NCBI GenBank assembly: GCA_009695305.1
Contig: SIBG01000001.1
Location: forward strand, 38,478-102,477
From: Opitutus sp.
GTDB lineage: Bacteria > Verrucomicrobiota > Verrucomicrobiia > Opitutales > Opitutaceae
DNA: 64,000 bases
Direction of reading: 5' to 3'
Under the pieces are notes generated by a model. That model had not been told where the DNA came from, searched no databases, and saw nothing but the letters and a program-made list of their open reading frames with translations. Below, one piece after another: positions 46,380 through 56,176 of this stretch (its first letter is position 1; the number at the start of each line of letters is the position of its first letter). The position numbers and the translations under genes were made by a program.

Positions 46380-46457
46380 GATGGTTTCTGTTGTTGTTGG
46401 TTGGATTGCCGCCGTCCGCACGCGAAGCACGGTCCCGGCGGGAAAGAGAGGGGAAAA

Positions 46458-47360
46458 TCAATGGGCGGCGTCTTTGGCGCCGTGGTCGTGCTCCGCGTGA
46501 TCGTCGCCGTGGTTACAGATCAGGCCGATGTAAACGCTGACGAGGAGCGTAAACACGAACGCCTGCACGAAGCCGATCAGCAGCTCGAGAAAATAGAACG
46601 GAGCGGGCAGCCCCCACTTTTGGATGCCGCTCATGGCGTGCATGAGATTCTCGCCGCCATAGATGTTGCCGAAAAGTCGGAAGGAGAGCGAAATGGGCCG
46701 GAAAAGAATGGAGATGATTTCGATCAGGCCGGCGGCAAAGAAAATCAGGAAGAGCGGATAATAGATGATGGCGGGAGTTTCCTTTTGGTCGGCCTTGTTG
46801 CCGAAGATGTCCTTAATGATGAACGCCGGACCGGCGAAGCGCAGGATGAAATAGAGCCAGCCGATGAACGCGACGACGGCGAGGGCGACGGTGCCGTTCA
46901 TATCGGCGTTGGCGGGACGGATGAGTTCCATCCAGTGGGATTCGCCGGGTTTCGAGTGGTCCAGCATGTAAATCGTGCCGACACCGGGGAGCAGGCCGCT
47001 CCAGTTTTGGATGAGAATGAAGGTGAACAGGCCGATGAGCAGCGGGAAGGAAGGTTTGGCAACTTTGTTGCCGACGATCGGGGCGGTGAGGTCGAGGATT
47101 CCCTGGACCAAATTTTCGACGATCGCCTGGCCGCGCGAAGGGATGAGTTGGGAGCGGCCGACGGCGAGGCGGATGGCGATGATCAGCGCGAGCGCGACGA
47201 TCCAACTGGTCACCATGCTGTTGGTGACGGGCAGTGGGCCGAGGTGAAACAGGGCTTCGGCGGTCGCTGATACACCCGCATGCGCTTCCGCGCCAAGCGC
47301 CGGCAGGCTCGTGGCGGCGAGCTTGGAAACCAAAAAGAGGATTTTTCTGACCCAGAGCAT
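46458..47360 (-). CDS. atpB: ATP synthase a subunit
   Basis: This is the stator proton-channel subunit of Fo (300 aa). Five or so membrane helices are seen. The essential Arg lies in SLSFRLFGNIYGGENLM, and the late helix carries LLIGFVQAFVFTLL with the conserved Gln. The N-terminus (MLWVRKILFLVSKLAATSLP) is a signal-like extension, and the C-terminus is His/Asp-rich (HGDDHAEHDHGAK). It is the first gene of atpBEFHAGDC in this window. No atpI or atpZ gene precedes it. The 153 bp upstream gap holds no obvious feature beyond poly-purine stretches. Confidence 0.96.
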   Translation of the reverse strand: MLWVRKILFLVSKLAATSLPALGAEAHAGVSATAEALFHLGPLPVTNSMVTSWIVALALIIAIRLAVGRSQLIPSRGQAIVENLVQGILDLTAPIVGNKVAKPSFPLLIGLFTFILIQNWSGLLPGVGTIYMLDHSKPGESHWMELIRPANADMNGTVALAVVAFIGWLYFILRFAGPAFIIKDIFGNKADQKETPAIIYYPLFLIFFAAGLIEIISILFRPISLSFRLFGNIYGGENLMHAMSGIQKWGLPAPFYFLELLIGFVQAFVFTLLVSVYIGLICNHGDDHAEHDHGAKDAAH

Positions 47361-47513
47361 GAGAGGTTTGAAGCGGTAGTGAACCGAGGAAAGAAAAGCA
47401 GAAAGGCCAACGCCCCACCCTCCGTCAACCCCCGAAATCACACGGTGCAAAAATGATCCGGATCGAGCACGGGAGGAGAAAAAGAAAAACGCTTTTCACC
47501 CGCGACAGGTTGA

Positions 47514-48116
47514 TCATGGGATCGCGCTTCGGCAGGCGACCAGCGAACGGTGGCTCGAAGCGCGTTTTTGAAACACCGTTTCGTGCTCGAAGGGCCAGGG
47601 CTCGTCGACGAGCCGCCAAGCGGGGTGATGGCTGAGGGTGTGACGCGCGCTTTCGAAATAAGCCTCGTGATCCGTGCGAAAATAGAGGCGCGTCCCCTCC
47701 CCGGCGTGCAGCGCCGCGGCGTGGAGAAATTCCGGCTGCATCAGGCGGTGTTTATTGTGCCGCAATTTAGGCCACGGGTCTGGAAACAGAATGTAGATGG
47801 CCGCGAACGTGGCCTCAGCAGCGAGCGCGTGGAGAAAACCCAAGGCGTCGGCCCGCACAAAATGAAGATTCGATAATTTTGCACGGGCCTGCTTGCGATG
47901 GGCGCGCTCGATTCGTTCCTGGGCGATGTCGATGCCGACGCACCGCGCGGTGGGATGATGTTGCGCGAACGCCGTGAGGAAATGTCCATGGCCACAGCCG
48001 ATTTCCCACGTGAAAACTGCTTGAGGAGGAAGAATAGCGTCCAGCGTGGCACCAAGCTCTTGGTGACGCGCCTCCATGCGCGCCAAATAATCGGCCTGTC
48101 GGACGGGTTGCTCCAC
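47514..48116 (-). CDS. trmB: tRNA (guanine-N7-)-methyltransferase
   Basis: It forms m7G46 in the variable loop of tRNAs using SAM (200 aa). The SAM motif is WEIGCGHGHFL, with VGIDIAQERIERA after it. The catalytic/tRNA-binding segment is YILFPDPWPKLRHNKHRLMQPEFL, and the C-terminal TVFQKRASSHRSL region is near-typical. It lies 3 bp downstream of the mnmG stop, so it is probably read from the same mRNA as mnmG. Confidence 0.94.
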   Translation of the reverse strand: MEQPVRQADYLARMEARHQELGATLDAILPPQAVFTWEIGCGHGHFLTAFAQHHPTARCVGIDIAQERIERAHRKQARAKLSNLHFVRADALGFLHALAAEATFAAIYILFPDPWPKLRHNKHRLMQPEFLHAAALHAGEGTRLYFRTDHEAYFESARHTLSHHPAWRLVDEPWPFEHETVFQKRASSHRSLVACRSAIP

Positions 48117-48119
48117 GGT

Positions 48120-49997
48120 CTAGATGGCGGGGGGTGAGTTCGGTGTGGATGGGCCGCGGCCGGAGGCGATTAGCACCATCAAGATACTGATGTCGGCGGG
48201 ATTGACGCCGCTGATTCGACTAGCCTGCCCGAGGGTGGTCGGCTTGAATTCTGCAAGTTTTAGGGCGCTCTCGCGCCGCAGCCCGCGCACGGAAAGGAAA
48301 TCGAAGTCCGCCGGCAGCCTGATTTTTTCGATGTGGGACATTTTCTCGATCTGACGCTGCTCGCGAATCAGGTAGCCTTGGTAGCTAACGCGATAGAGCG
48401 CCTCATCCCTGATGGCGGCGGGTGCTTGCATGACGCGAGCTGGTAAGGAGGCGTTTGCTCGGTCTCGCCGGATGGCGTCTCCCCAAGTTCCTCCGTGGGT
48501 CCGGGTTTCCTCCAGAAATTGAACGAGATAATTTATTTGCTCTCGTTTACACTCGACTGACGTTAAACGTTTATTAGATAGTAAGTTATGTGTTTTTGAA
48601 TGGTGGGCTAGTCGCAATTCAGCGCTGCCGTGATTAAACAACAATCGGTGCTCTGCTCTACTTGTAAACATGCGGTAGGGCTCATTCGTGCCCTTGGTTG
48701 TGAGGTCGTCGATGAGCACACCGATGTAGGCCTCATTTCGTTGGATGAGCATGGGCGGCGCCCCGCGCACTTTGTTTGTCGCATTGACGCCGGCCACCAA
48801 GCCCTGCGCCGCGGCCTCTTCGTAACCCGAAGTCCCGTTGATCTGGCCGGCAAAAAACAGCCCCTCCACTTTCTTGGACTCCAGCGATTGAAAAAGCTGG
48901 GTAGGTGGGGCGAAATCATATTCGACCGCGTAGGCCGGCCGCAGAATAACAGCCTGTTCGAGTCCCGGAATGCTCTGGACCATTTGAACTTGAATATCGA
49001 ACGGCAGACTTGTTGACAACCCATTCACATAGAATTCGTTCGTTCCCCTACCCTCTGGTTCAAGGAAAAGCAGGTGTCGCGGTTTGTCGGAGAACCGAAC
49101 AAATTTGTCTTCGATGCTTGGGCAATACCTTGGCCCCGTGCCTTCTATGTGACCGCCATACATGGCCGACAAATGGAGGTTGTCTCTCACCAGGCTGGCC
49201 GTCTCCGCCGTGGTGTGGGTCATCCAACAGGAAACTTGTTCACATCCTGGCCTCCACCCTGCCCTCCTCTCCCCGGTCTGTTCCACGTGGAACAGATCCT
49301 CGCGCTCTCGGGTATCGTGGAAGGCAAATAGGGTCGGCGTGCTGTCTCCTTTCTGCTCCTGCATTTTCCCGAAATTGAGGCTGCGACCAAGCAATCTGGG
49401 TGGCGTTCCAGTCTTCAAACGGCGCAACTCAATTCCAGCACTGATAAGACTTCCAGAGAGCGTTTTAGCGCTAAAGTCCCCTAGCCGACCGCCCTCATTT
49501 TTGTTTTGGCCGATGTGCATGAGACCCCGCAGAAATGTCCCGGTCGTGATGATGACCGTTAGTCCCATGAATTCGATGTCTAGGTTTGTGCGGCAGCCCC
49601 TAATTTTGCCGTGGTCGAATATGAGTTCTGTTACCGTCGCCTGGAAAATCCGGAGATTCGGCTGCAACTCCAAAGTGTGCTTGAGTCGAAATTGGTAGGC
49701 TTTCTTGTCGCACTGAGCGCGTGGCGACTGAACCGCCAGTCCTTTTGATTCGTTGAGCAAGCGAAACTGGATCCCGGTCAGATCGGTGTTGATGGCCATT
49801 TCGCCGCCAAGTGCGTCGATCTCTCGGACGATCTGGCCCTTCGCCTGCCCACCAATCGCGGGGTTGCAACTCATCTGAGCGATCGTGTCGATGTTACCGG
49901 TAAGGAGTAGGGTAGAGGCCCCCATTCGAGCGGCAGCCAGCGCCGCCTCCACTCCGGCGTGTCCTGCTCCGCAAACGATTACGTCAAACTGTAACAC
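48120..49997 (-). CDS. mnmG: tRNA uridine 5-carboxymethylaminomethyl modification enzyme MnmG (GidA)
   Basis: This FAD protein works with MnmE to make cmnm5U34 (625 aa). Motifs are the FAD-binding [39 protein letters not shown], and [11 protein letters not shown]. The C-terminal MnmE-binding domain includes [21 protein letters not shown]-type sequence (about 575-605). The start is GTG at 49997, with no clear ribosome binding site in a very AT-rich leader. Residues 228-252 are extra relative to the family I know, and encode LFHVEQ from a perfect parS site. Codon use between 48500 and 49990 is visibly less GC-biased than in the neighbours. Confidence 0.95.
   Translation of the reverse strand: MLQFDVIVCGAGHAGVEAALAAARMGASTLLLTGNIDTIAQMSCNPAIGGQAKGQIVREIDALGGEMAINTDLTGIQFRLLNESKGLAVQSPRAQCDKKAYQFRLKHTLELQPNLRIFQATVTELIFDHGKIRGCRTNLDIEFMGLTVIITTGTFLRGLMHIGQNKNEGGRLGDFSAKTLSGSLISAGIELRRLKTGTPPRLLGRSLNFGKMQEQKGDSTPTLFAFHDTREREDLFHVEQTGERRAGWRPGCEQVSCWMTHTTAETASLVRDNLHLSAMYGGHIEGTGPRYCPSIEDKFVRFSDKPRHLLFLEPEGRGTNEFYVNGLSTSLPFDIQVQMVQSIPGLEQAVILRPAYAVEYDFAPPTQLFQSLESKKVEGLFFAGQINGTSGYEEAAAQGLVAGVNATNKVRGAPPMLIQRNEAYIGVLIDDLTTKGTNEPYRMFTSRAEHRLLFNHGSAELRLAHHSKTHNLLSNKRLTSVECKREQINYLVQFLEETRTHGGTWGDAIRRDRANASLPARVMQAPAAIRDEALYRVSYQGYLIREQRQIEKMSHIEKIRLPADFDFLSVRGLRRESALKLAEFKPTTLGQASRISGVNPADISILMVLIASGRGPSTPNSPPAI
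49279..49294. promoter_or_regulatory. parS chromosome-partition site inside mnmG
   Basis: TGTTCCACGTGGAACA is a perfect 16 bp palindrome matching the ParB-binding consensus TGTTNCACGTGNAACA. It lies within codons 235-240 of mnmG (LFHVEQ). Such sites nucleate ParB spreading near the replication origin. It is the only perfect match I found in the window. No parA, parB or dnaA gene is present here. Confidence 0.85.
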
Positions 49998-50063
49998 TTT
50001 AATATAGAATTAGTTGAACAATTTTGTTATTGCTACCAGCGACTGGAGTCCAGTGCAGGCGAG

Positions 50064-51425
50064 CTATTTGCCTATACAAAATTTTGCGAATAACTGGTCG
50101 AGCATTCGCTCATTATCAACCACGCCGGTGATGACGCCGTAGGCATTCAGCGCGCCGCGCAAGTCGCTGGCGAGCAACTCGGCGGGCCCGCTGTTCCCAA
50201 TTTTCAACCGCGCTTGGCCCAGACAGTCGCGAGCCTCACCTAGCGCGTGACTCTGCCGGGCGTTAATCGCGATCAATTCGTCACCCGTATCCTGTCGAAA
50301 TGATTCGGCCTGTCGGGCTATGGCCGCAATCAACTCGTCCAAGCCCGAACCAGTAAGCGCGGAAACTCGCGCGACCGGCAACCCCGGCAGGCCGGAGATT
50401 GGAAGCGTGGCCGCCGCCGCGACCAGATCGCACTTGTTGAGGATCACCAACGATTTTTCCGGGCGGATTATTCCCAACAACTCGACGGGGAGGGTGGGCG
50501 CGGGCTGCGTCGCATCGAACACGAGCAGAAACAAGTCCGCTTCAGCTGCGCGTTCGAGGGTCTTTTCCATTCCCAGCCGCTCGATCGGAGCGGGCGAGGG
50601 GTTGATCCCCGCCGTGTCGATCACCCGCAGGCTGTGCGGCCCGACCTGGATCTGTTCTTCGATAAAATCACGCGTTGTGCCCGGCTCGGTGCTGACCAGC
50701 GCGCGATCAAAGCCCACCAGGCGATTGAGCAGGCTGCTCTTTCCGACATTCGGTGGGCCCACGATCACGGTCTTGATGCCCTCGCGTAACAACGCCCCAT
50801 AGTGGCTGGTTGCGAGCAACCGCCCGGTGTCGTGGATCAAGCGATCCACCTCGCGCGCGACCACCTCGCGATCCTCTCGCGGCAAATCCTCCTCGGGGAA
50901 ATCAATATACGCCTCGACGCGCGCCAGCACGCCGAGCAGCCCGTCGACCAGCCCGCCCATGCGCCGGCCCAGTGCGCCCCGGAGCTGCTGGTTCGCCGCG
51001 GCGAGCGAGCGCTCACTGCGCGCCCGAATCAAATCCATCACGGCCTCCGCCTGGCTGAGATCCATTTTTCCGTTAAGAAACGCCCGTTCGGTGAATTCTC
51101 CCGGTTCCGCCGCCCGGCAGCCGCGGGCCAGCAGATCCTCCAGGATTTTTTGCGCAATGAACGGATTGCCGTGGCACGAAACCTCGAGCGCATCCTCGCC
51201 GGTGTAGGAGTGCGGGCCCGCAAAAAACGTGAACAACACGTCATCCAGCAGCGTGCCACCAAGATTCCGGTAGTCCCGGTGCCGCACCGAGCGGGGCGGG
51301 GAGTCCGGGCCGAAAATTTCCCGCGAGATCCGCGTTGAATCAGGACCACTGATACGAATGACGGCGAGCGCGGCGGTGCCCACGGGGGTGGCGAGCGCGG
51401 CGATGGTATCCTGCAGGCGAGGCAT
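50064..51425 (-). CDS. mnmE: tRNA modification GTPase MnmE (TrmE)
   Basis: This dimeric potassium-dependent GTPase partners MnmG in modifying U34 (453 aa). The N-terminal tetrahydrofolate-binding domain starts DTIAALATPVGTAALAVIRI and contains the GEDALEVSCHGNPFI region. The G domain shows G1 GPPNVGKSSLLNRL, G3 DTAG and G4 NKCD. The C-terminus ends FCIGK, the essential FC(I/L/M)GK motif. I start at the ATG at 51425 (MPRLQDTIAALA). The 66 bp gap to mnmG is AT-rich and could hold the mnmG promoter. Confidence 0.96.
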   Translation of the reverse strand: MPRLQDTIAALATPVGTAALAVIRISGPDSTRISREIFGPDSPPRSVRHRDYRNLGGTLLDDVLFTFFAGPHSYTGEDALEVSCHGNPFIAQKILEDLLARGCRAAEPGEFTERAFLNGKMDLSQAEAVMDLIRARSERSLAAANQQLRGALGRRMGGLVDGLLGVLARVEAYIDFPEEDLPREDREVVAREVDRLIHDTGRLLATSHYGALLREGIKTVIVGPPNVGKSSLLNRLVGFDRALVSTEPGTTRDFIEEQIQVGPHSLRVIDTAGINPSPAPIERLGMEKTLERAAEADLFLLVFDATQPAPTLPVELLGIIRPEKSLVILNKCDLVAAAATLPISGLPGLPVARVSALTGSGLDELIAAIARQAESFRQDTGDELIAINARQSHALGEARDCLGQARLKIGNSGPAELLASDLRGALNAYGVITGVVDNERMLDQLFAKFCIGK

Positions 51426-51510
51426 GAGCGGGCTGCCACGCTTCCCCCCCGCGCACCCCAAGTCAAACGCGCGCGCCATCCCGCGGCGGCCCACCGGCCC
51501 GCGGGCTTCG

Positions 51511-52782
51511 TTATCGTCCGCTCATCACCATCGGCTCGATCCGGCTCCCGTCAGCGACCTTGTCGCCGGGATAGACGATTACCCGGTCGCCCTCGCGCAG
51601 GCCGTCGAGCACCTCGGTTTCGACGCCGTTGCTCCGGCCCGGCTTGACGGCGTGGAGCCGCGCCCGCGTGCCGTCGATGACGAAGGCCTGCCACGTCCCG
51701 CCGCGTTGAAACAGCGCGCCCGCCGGAGCGCGCAGGGCGCTGGCATTTTCCCAGGTTACCACGCGGGCCTCAACCCGATAGCTGTCCCCGAGGGTGGGTC
51801 GCTTCTCGAGTGGATCGACAAAATCTGCCACGACATAAACGCGTTGTTCTTCGACACCCAGCGCCGAGATCTTGGTGAAAGCCGACGGCTCCACGTGGCG
51901 CACGCGCGCCGTCAGTGGCTCCGGGCCGCCCCATTGATCGAGCAGCACGCGGGCCCCGGGGCGAATCGCCACGCCGTCGCGCGACAGCACCTCGATGCGC
52001 ACTTCTAGATCCCCTTGATCGCCGACCTCCATTAAAGGAAAGCCCGCAGGCACCACGCGCGCGCTTTCCTGAAATACGCGCAAGATCCTCCCGCCCACCG
52101 GCGACGTAATCGTGAGCGGCTCCGCGCCACCCCCGGCCGGTCCGGCGCCGGCCGAATGGGGCTGGCCACGCGCGAGCAGCGCGCGGGCCTGCTCCAGCTC
52201 AAATTCCGCGATCTGCGCGGCAAACTCGGCGGTGCGTTCGTCCTGCGCCGTGGTGGTCGCACGCATTTGCGCGGCGTCGAATTCCTGCGCGGACAAGACT
52301 TTTTGGGCGAAGAGCTTTTTTAGCCGCTCGAAATCGGCGGTGAACATTTGCGCGGCGGCCCGCGCCCGTTCCCGTTGCGCGACTGCGGCCTCGCGGTTCG
52401 CCCCGGCGGCCCGCACGCGCGCTTCGGCCTGCGCCAGGCTGCGCGCGTCGAGAAAATCCGCTCCGCTCGTCTCGAGCACGGCGAGCATCGTTTTTCCCGC
52501 CTCCACGATCGCGCCGGCTTTCCAGTCGATCCGGCGGAGCTGGCCCGCGACCGGCGCGGAGACCACATAGCGATTTTTTACGCGCGTCATGCCTTCCTCG
52601 TCGACGGTGACGACCAGCGGGCCGCGCGTGACGGCGATGACTTCGACGGCGACCGCGCTCGGCCACAGGCCGACGACGATCAGGGCCACGAAAGCCACGG
52701 CACCCAGCCACGGCAGCTGGCGGCGCCACGCGGCGGCGCCCGGTTTTTTGACCACAGAGGAGGGCAGGGGAGTTTCGTGCAT
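51511..52782 (-). CDS. HlyD/MacA-like periplasmic adaptor (efflux RND/ABC type)
   Basis: This membrane-fusion protein of 423 aa has an N-terminal anchor (WLGAVAFVALIVVGLWP, about 25-45), a lipoyl-like hairpin, a coiled coil at about 105-205 (EARVRAAGANREAAVAQRER; ARAAAQMFTADFERLKKLFA), a beta-barrel and a membrane-proximal domain (ALRAPAGALFQRGGTWQAF). It follows the permease by 13 bp and completes a tripartite export or ABC-type system with it and the ATPase gene. The exported substrate is unknown. Confidence 0.87.
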   Translation of the reverse strand: MHETPLPSSVVKKPGAAAWRRQLPWLGAVAFVALIVVGLWPSAVAVEVIAVTRGPLVVTVDEEGMTRVKNRYVVSAPVAGQLRRIDWKAGAIVEAGKTMLAVLETSGADFLDARSLAQAEARVRAAGANREAAVAQRERARAAAQMFTADFERLKKLFAQKVLSAQEFDAAQMRATTTAQDERTAEFAAQIAEFELEQARALLARGQPHSAGAGPAGGGAEPLTITSPVGGRILRVFQESARVVPAGFPLMEVGDQGDLEVRIEVLSRDGVAIRPGARVLLDQWGGPEPLTARVRHVEPSAFTKISALGVEEQRVYVVADFVDPLEKRPTLGDSYRVEARVVTWENASALRAPAGALFQRGGTWQAFVIDGTRARLHAVKPGRSNGVETEVLDGLREGDRVIVYPGDKVADGSRIEPMVMSGR

Positions 52783-52795
52783 GGAAAAATTTTGC

Positions 52796-55162
52796 TCAGT
52801 CGGGCAGTTTGAGGGCGCTGACCAAATCGATCTCGGCGAGTTTGCGCGCCGCAAAGAGCGCCGACAACGCCGAAGCCACCGCGACCACGAGCACGGCAAA
52901 CGCGTAGTTGGCCGCCGTCAGCACGAGGGGGAGCCGCACCGTCTCGGTGTTCACCGTGGTGATGATGCCGCGGGCGAAAAGGCCGCCGATCACCAGCCCA
53001 AGGGGCAGGGCGACGATCGTGAGCAGCACGAGCTCGCCCACCAGCACCGCGCCGACTTCGCCGCGGGTGAAGCCGAGCACGCGCAGCGTGGCCAGCTCCC
53101 GCGCGCGCTCGGAGAGGGAAATGCGGGCGCTGTTGTAGATGATGCCAAACGCCACGATGGTCGCGAAGATCCCATACATTTTTTGCAGCAGGCCAATGCT
53201 CTCAGCGGTAGTTTTACGGAAACCTTCACGAATCGATGCCTTGATCACGCAACCGGCCGCGCGCGGCGTGTGTTTCACCGCGTAGAGAAATTCGGTCCAC
53301 TGGCCGGCGGCGACGGCCAGGTGCGCGCCGCTGATTTGGTCGCCCTCCAGCAGCAGGCGATTGAGCGCGTGCCGCTCCATGTAGGCCGCCATGCCGGCGA
53401 AATCCTCCGCCAATCCCACGACCGGCACGGTCAGTTCGCGCTCCGCTCCTTCGAGGACCTTGGCAATGACCTCGTCACCGGGCCGCACATGCAGCACTTC
53501 GGCGAGCTTGGAGGAAATCACGATGCCGCGCGCAGGCAGGGCGAGTTGCTGCGGCCGGGCGTCGATGACGCGGCTCAGGTTGCCGTGCGCGGGCAGGCCC
53601 TGCAGCAACACCCGCCGCGTGATTGGACCGGCGCGCAGCTCGACCGGCACGAAGCGAAAGGGCTCCGCCAGCACGACGCCTGGCAGATGGCTGAAATCCG
53701 CGATGGCGCGCGCGGGTCCCGGCTCCACGAGTGACAGCGTGACGGTTTGCCGCTGCACGATGTCCCACTGAAAATCGAGCACGTAGGCGATGCCGTCGCG
53801 AAATGAATTGGGCACGATCAGAATCGCCGTGGCCAGGGCGAGGGCGAGGCACGTGAGTCCGCTGCGCACCGGGCGGCGCTCGATGTTGCGCAGCGCCATC
53901 CGGAACGACGGGGTAAACCAGCGGGCGGCGCCCAGCCGCTCGGCCAGGGCGGGCCGGAAGCTCGCGGGCGCCTCGGGCCGCATCGCCTCCGCGGGGGGCA
54001 GCCGCACCGCCCGCCGCACCGCGCCCGCCACGCCGACGAAGGCGGCGCCGGCACTGACCAGCGTCGCCGTCACGAGCACGTGCGTGTCGAGGAGGAAGTC
54101 GAGCTGCGGAAACCGGAAAAAAATATGATACATCACAACGAGCTTGTGTCCGAGAAACACGCCGCCGACGGCCCCGAACCCGACGCCGGCCACGACGATC
54201 GCGAGCGAGAACTTGAAATAATGCGCGCCGATCTGCGCGTTGCCGAAGCCGCAGGCCTTGAGCATCGCGATCTGTTCGCGTTGCAGCGCGATCTGGCGGC
54301 TGATCACCGAATTGGTCATGAACGCGGCGACACTCAGGAACACGAGGGGAAACGCCACCGAGAGACCCTGCAGGATGCGAATCTCGTCGTCCACGCGCCG
54401 ATGCGAGGGGTGATTCGCGCGACCGTAGGCGCCGCGGGCGCCATACGGCGCGAGCACGCGATCAACCGCGGCGATGACGGCGCCCTCGGATGCGCCGGGG
54501 GCCAGGGTGAGCGCGACGGAGTTGAACGCGCCGTAGAGTTGAAAAGCCGTGGCGAGCTCGCGGTAGGGCATCCAAAATACGCCGTAGGTTTTGTTGTCGG
54601 GCAGCGCGGCCCCGGGCGGCGCCTCAAAAACAAATTCAGGCGAGAGGACGATGCCGGAGAGGGTAAAGGATTGTTTCCGGCCGTTAAGGATGGCGGAGAT
54701 GACCGCGCCAGGCTTGAGGTCGTGCGCTTCCGCGAAGGCCTCGCCGACCGCGAGTTCGCTACGAGTCGTGCGGCCCACGGGCAGACGGCCGGCGCGAATG
54801 TAAGGACGGTTGAGCGCCGGCTCGCCGCGCTCGGGGAGTGAGTTGAGCAGGCCGACGGCGGGCTCCGCGAGACCGGGGACGTCGAGCGTGACCTGGATGG
54901 CGATGCCCGTCTGCACGACGGCGACTCCGGGAATAGCCGCGAGTTGCTCGCGGACGGAGTTAGGGGCGCGTTTGAGTCGCGCAAAGACCTCGCCGAATCG
55001 ATGCTGCTCGTAGTAGGTGTCGCGCGCGGTTCCGAGCGAGAGGATGAGCGAGCGCGTCATGATCATCGTCGCGAGGCCGCACGCCATCACGAGCGCGACG
55101 GCGAGCGCTTGGGATTTAAGCGCGCGGAGGTCGCGGAGGAGTTTGCGGTCGAGGAGGCTCAT
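52796..55162 (-). CDS. ABC transporter permease, FtsX/MacB-like, double-domain
   Basis: This 788 aa permease starts MSLLDRKLLRDLRALKSQAL. It has a first helix near residues 15-45 and a periplasmic domain. Three helices follow at about 265-385 and a linker. A second FtsX module starts at about 425 (FRMALRNIERRPVRSGLTCL), with final helices from about 665 to 780. Its shape fits type VII ABC transporters that act on lipoproteins or small molecules in the periplasm, not a channel. With the adaptor and ATPase it forms one operon. Confidence 0.87.
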   Translation of the reverse strand: MSLLDRKLLRDLRALKSQALAVALVMACGLATMIMTRSLILSLGTARDTYYEQHRFGEVFARLKRAPNSVREQLAAIPGVAVVQTGIAIQVTLDVPGLAEPAVGLLNSLPERGEPALNRPYIRAGRLPVGRTTRSELAVGEAFAEAHDLKPGAVISAILNGRKQSFTLSGIVLSPEFVFEAPPGAALPDNKTYGVFWMPYRELATAFQLYGAFNSVALTLAPGASEGAVIAAVDRVLAPYGARGAYGRANHPSHRRVDDEIRILQGLSVAFPLVFLSVAAFMTNSVISRQIALQREQIAMLKACGFGNAQIGAHYFKFSLAIVVAGVGFGAVGGVFLGHKLVVMYHIFFRFPQLDFLLDTHVLVTATLVSAGAAFVGVAGAVRRAVRLPPAEAMRPEAPASFRPALAERLGAARWFTPSFRMALRNIERRPVRSGLTCLALALATAILIVPNSFRDGIAYVLDFQWDIVQRQTVTLSLVEPGPARAIADFSHLPGVVLAEPFRFVPVELRAGPITRRVLLQGLPAHGNLSRVIDARPQQLALPARGIVISSKLAEVLHVRPGDEVIAKVLEGAERELTVPVVGLAEDFAGMAAYMERHALNRLLLEGDQISGAHLAVAAGQWTEFLYAVKHTPRAAGCVIKASIREGFRKTTAESIGLLQKMYGIFATIVAFGIIYNSARISLSERARELATLRVLGFTRGEVGAVLVGELVLLTIVALPLGLVIGGLFARGIITTVNTETVRLPLVLTAANYAFAVLVVAVASALSALFAARKLAEIDLVSALKLPD

Positions 55163-55167
55163 GGCCC

Positions 55168-55285
55168 GAAATCGTTCCTCGTTCGCTTAATCTTTCTCGT
55201 GCGCTCGGGTTGGATCAAGGCGGCAGGACGGCTCGTTTCCGTGAAAAGCCGGGAGAACGAGAACGAAGAAAGAGAACGATTCATC
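55168..55285. repeat. CGTTCTCG/GAGAACG-type repeat between ATPase and permease genes
   Basis: AAATCGTTCCTCGTTCGCTT and AATCTTTCTCGTGCGC (55169-55205) face GGGAGAACGAGAACGAAGAA and AGAGAACGATTC (55250-55283). The block forms a loose inverted repeat of the CGTTCTC word. It fills the 134 bp gap between the ATPase and permease genes. The same repeat type lies at 32433-32510. Confidence 0.6.
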
Positions 55286-55296
55286 GCGGGACGCGT

Positions 55297-56055
55297 TTAC
55301 CACGCGAGATCGCGCACGGAGCCGCGGCGGGTGTTGGTGCGGCGGTTCACGATCCGGCCGTCGGAGAGGGTGAAGACGCGATCGGCCATGTCGGCGAGAA
55401 TGGCGTTGTGCGTGATGATGACGGCGAGCGTGCCGAGGTCGCGGTTGATGCGTTCGATGGCTTCGAGCACGGTGATGCCGGTGTGGACGTCGAGTGCGCC
55501 CGTTGGTTCATCGCACAGCAGCACGGCGGGACGCTTGGCGATGGCGCGGGCGATCGCGACGCGCTGCTGCTCGCCGCCGGAGAGTTGGGCGGGAAAATGA
55601 TCCATCCGCTCGCTGAGGCCCACGAGCTGGAGCGCTTCCTCCGGCGCCATCGGGTCGCGGCAAATCTCGGTGATGAGCGCGACATTTTCACGCGCGGTCA
55701 GGCTGGGGATCAGGTTGTAGGCTTGAAACACGAAACCCACGGCGTCGCGGCGAAACTGGGTGAGCCCCGGTTCGTCGGCCGCCGCGAGATTCCAGCCGCG
55801 GTAGCGCAGCGTGCCGTGGGTGGGCGAGTCGAGGCCGCCGAGCTGGTTGAGCAGCGTGGATTTCCCGCTGCCGGAGGCGCCGAGGAGCACGATGAGTTCG
55901 CTGTGAAACAAATCAAAATCGACCCCCGCGAGCGCCGTGACCGCCGCGGTGCCCTCGCCGTAAATCCGCTCCAGCCTGCGCACGTGAAAGACGGGCTCGC
56001 GGTCCCCATTGTTCCCGGCGGGCAGGTGAGGAGCGGAATCGGCGGCAGTCGGCAT
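55297..56055 (-). CDS. ABC transporter ATP-binding protein, LolD/MacB-type
   Basis: This ATPase of 252 aa has Walker [20 protein letters not shown]-loop [17 protein letters not shown], signature [15 protein letters not shown], Walker [14 protein letters not shown] and the H-loop [14 protein letters not shown]. The N-terminal 20 residues are polar and probably unstructured. The type VII subfamily pairs it with the FtsX-like permease downstream (134 bp away, with a repeat between). No membrane segments, as expected. Confidence 0.92.
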   Translation of the reverse strand: MPTAADSAPHLPAGNNGDREPVFHVRRLERIYGEGTAAVTALAGVDFDLFHSELIVLLGASGSGKSTLLNQLGGLDSPTHGTLRYRGWNLAAADEPGLTQFRRDAVGFVFQAYNLIPSLTARENVALITEICRDPMAPEEALQLVGLSERMDHFPAQLSGGEQQRVAIARAIAKRPAVLLCDEPTGALDVHTGITVLEAIERINRDLGTLAVIITHNAILADMADRVFTLSDGRIVNRRTNTRRGSVRDLAW

Positions 56056-56176
56056 GGCGAAGAGGCCGCCGAGAGAACCGGTTCAGCCTGCGCGCCGCAA
56101 CGCACAAACCGCCGCGCCCAGGAAAACGTGAGCGGTTCGCTGTTCGACGATCAAACGCCGGGAGGGCTGGTGGCGC

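Noticed and set aside
48000-48020. A second possible parS site in trmB (TTTCCCACGTGAAAAC)
   Set aside because: It shares the CACGTG core but differs from the consensus at about four of the outer positions.
49998-50063. The AT-rich mnmG-mnmE gap as a replication origin
   Set aside because: It is only 66 bp with no DnaA boxes and no dnaA nearby; a promoter is a simpler reading.
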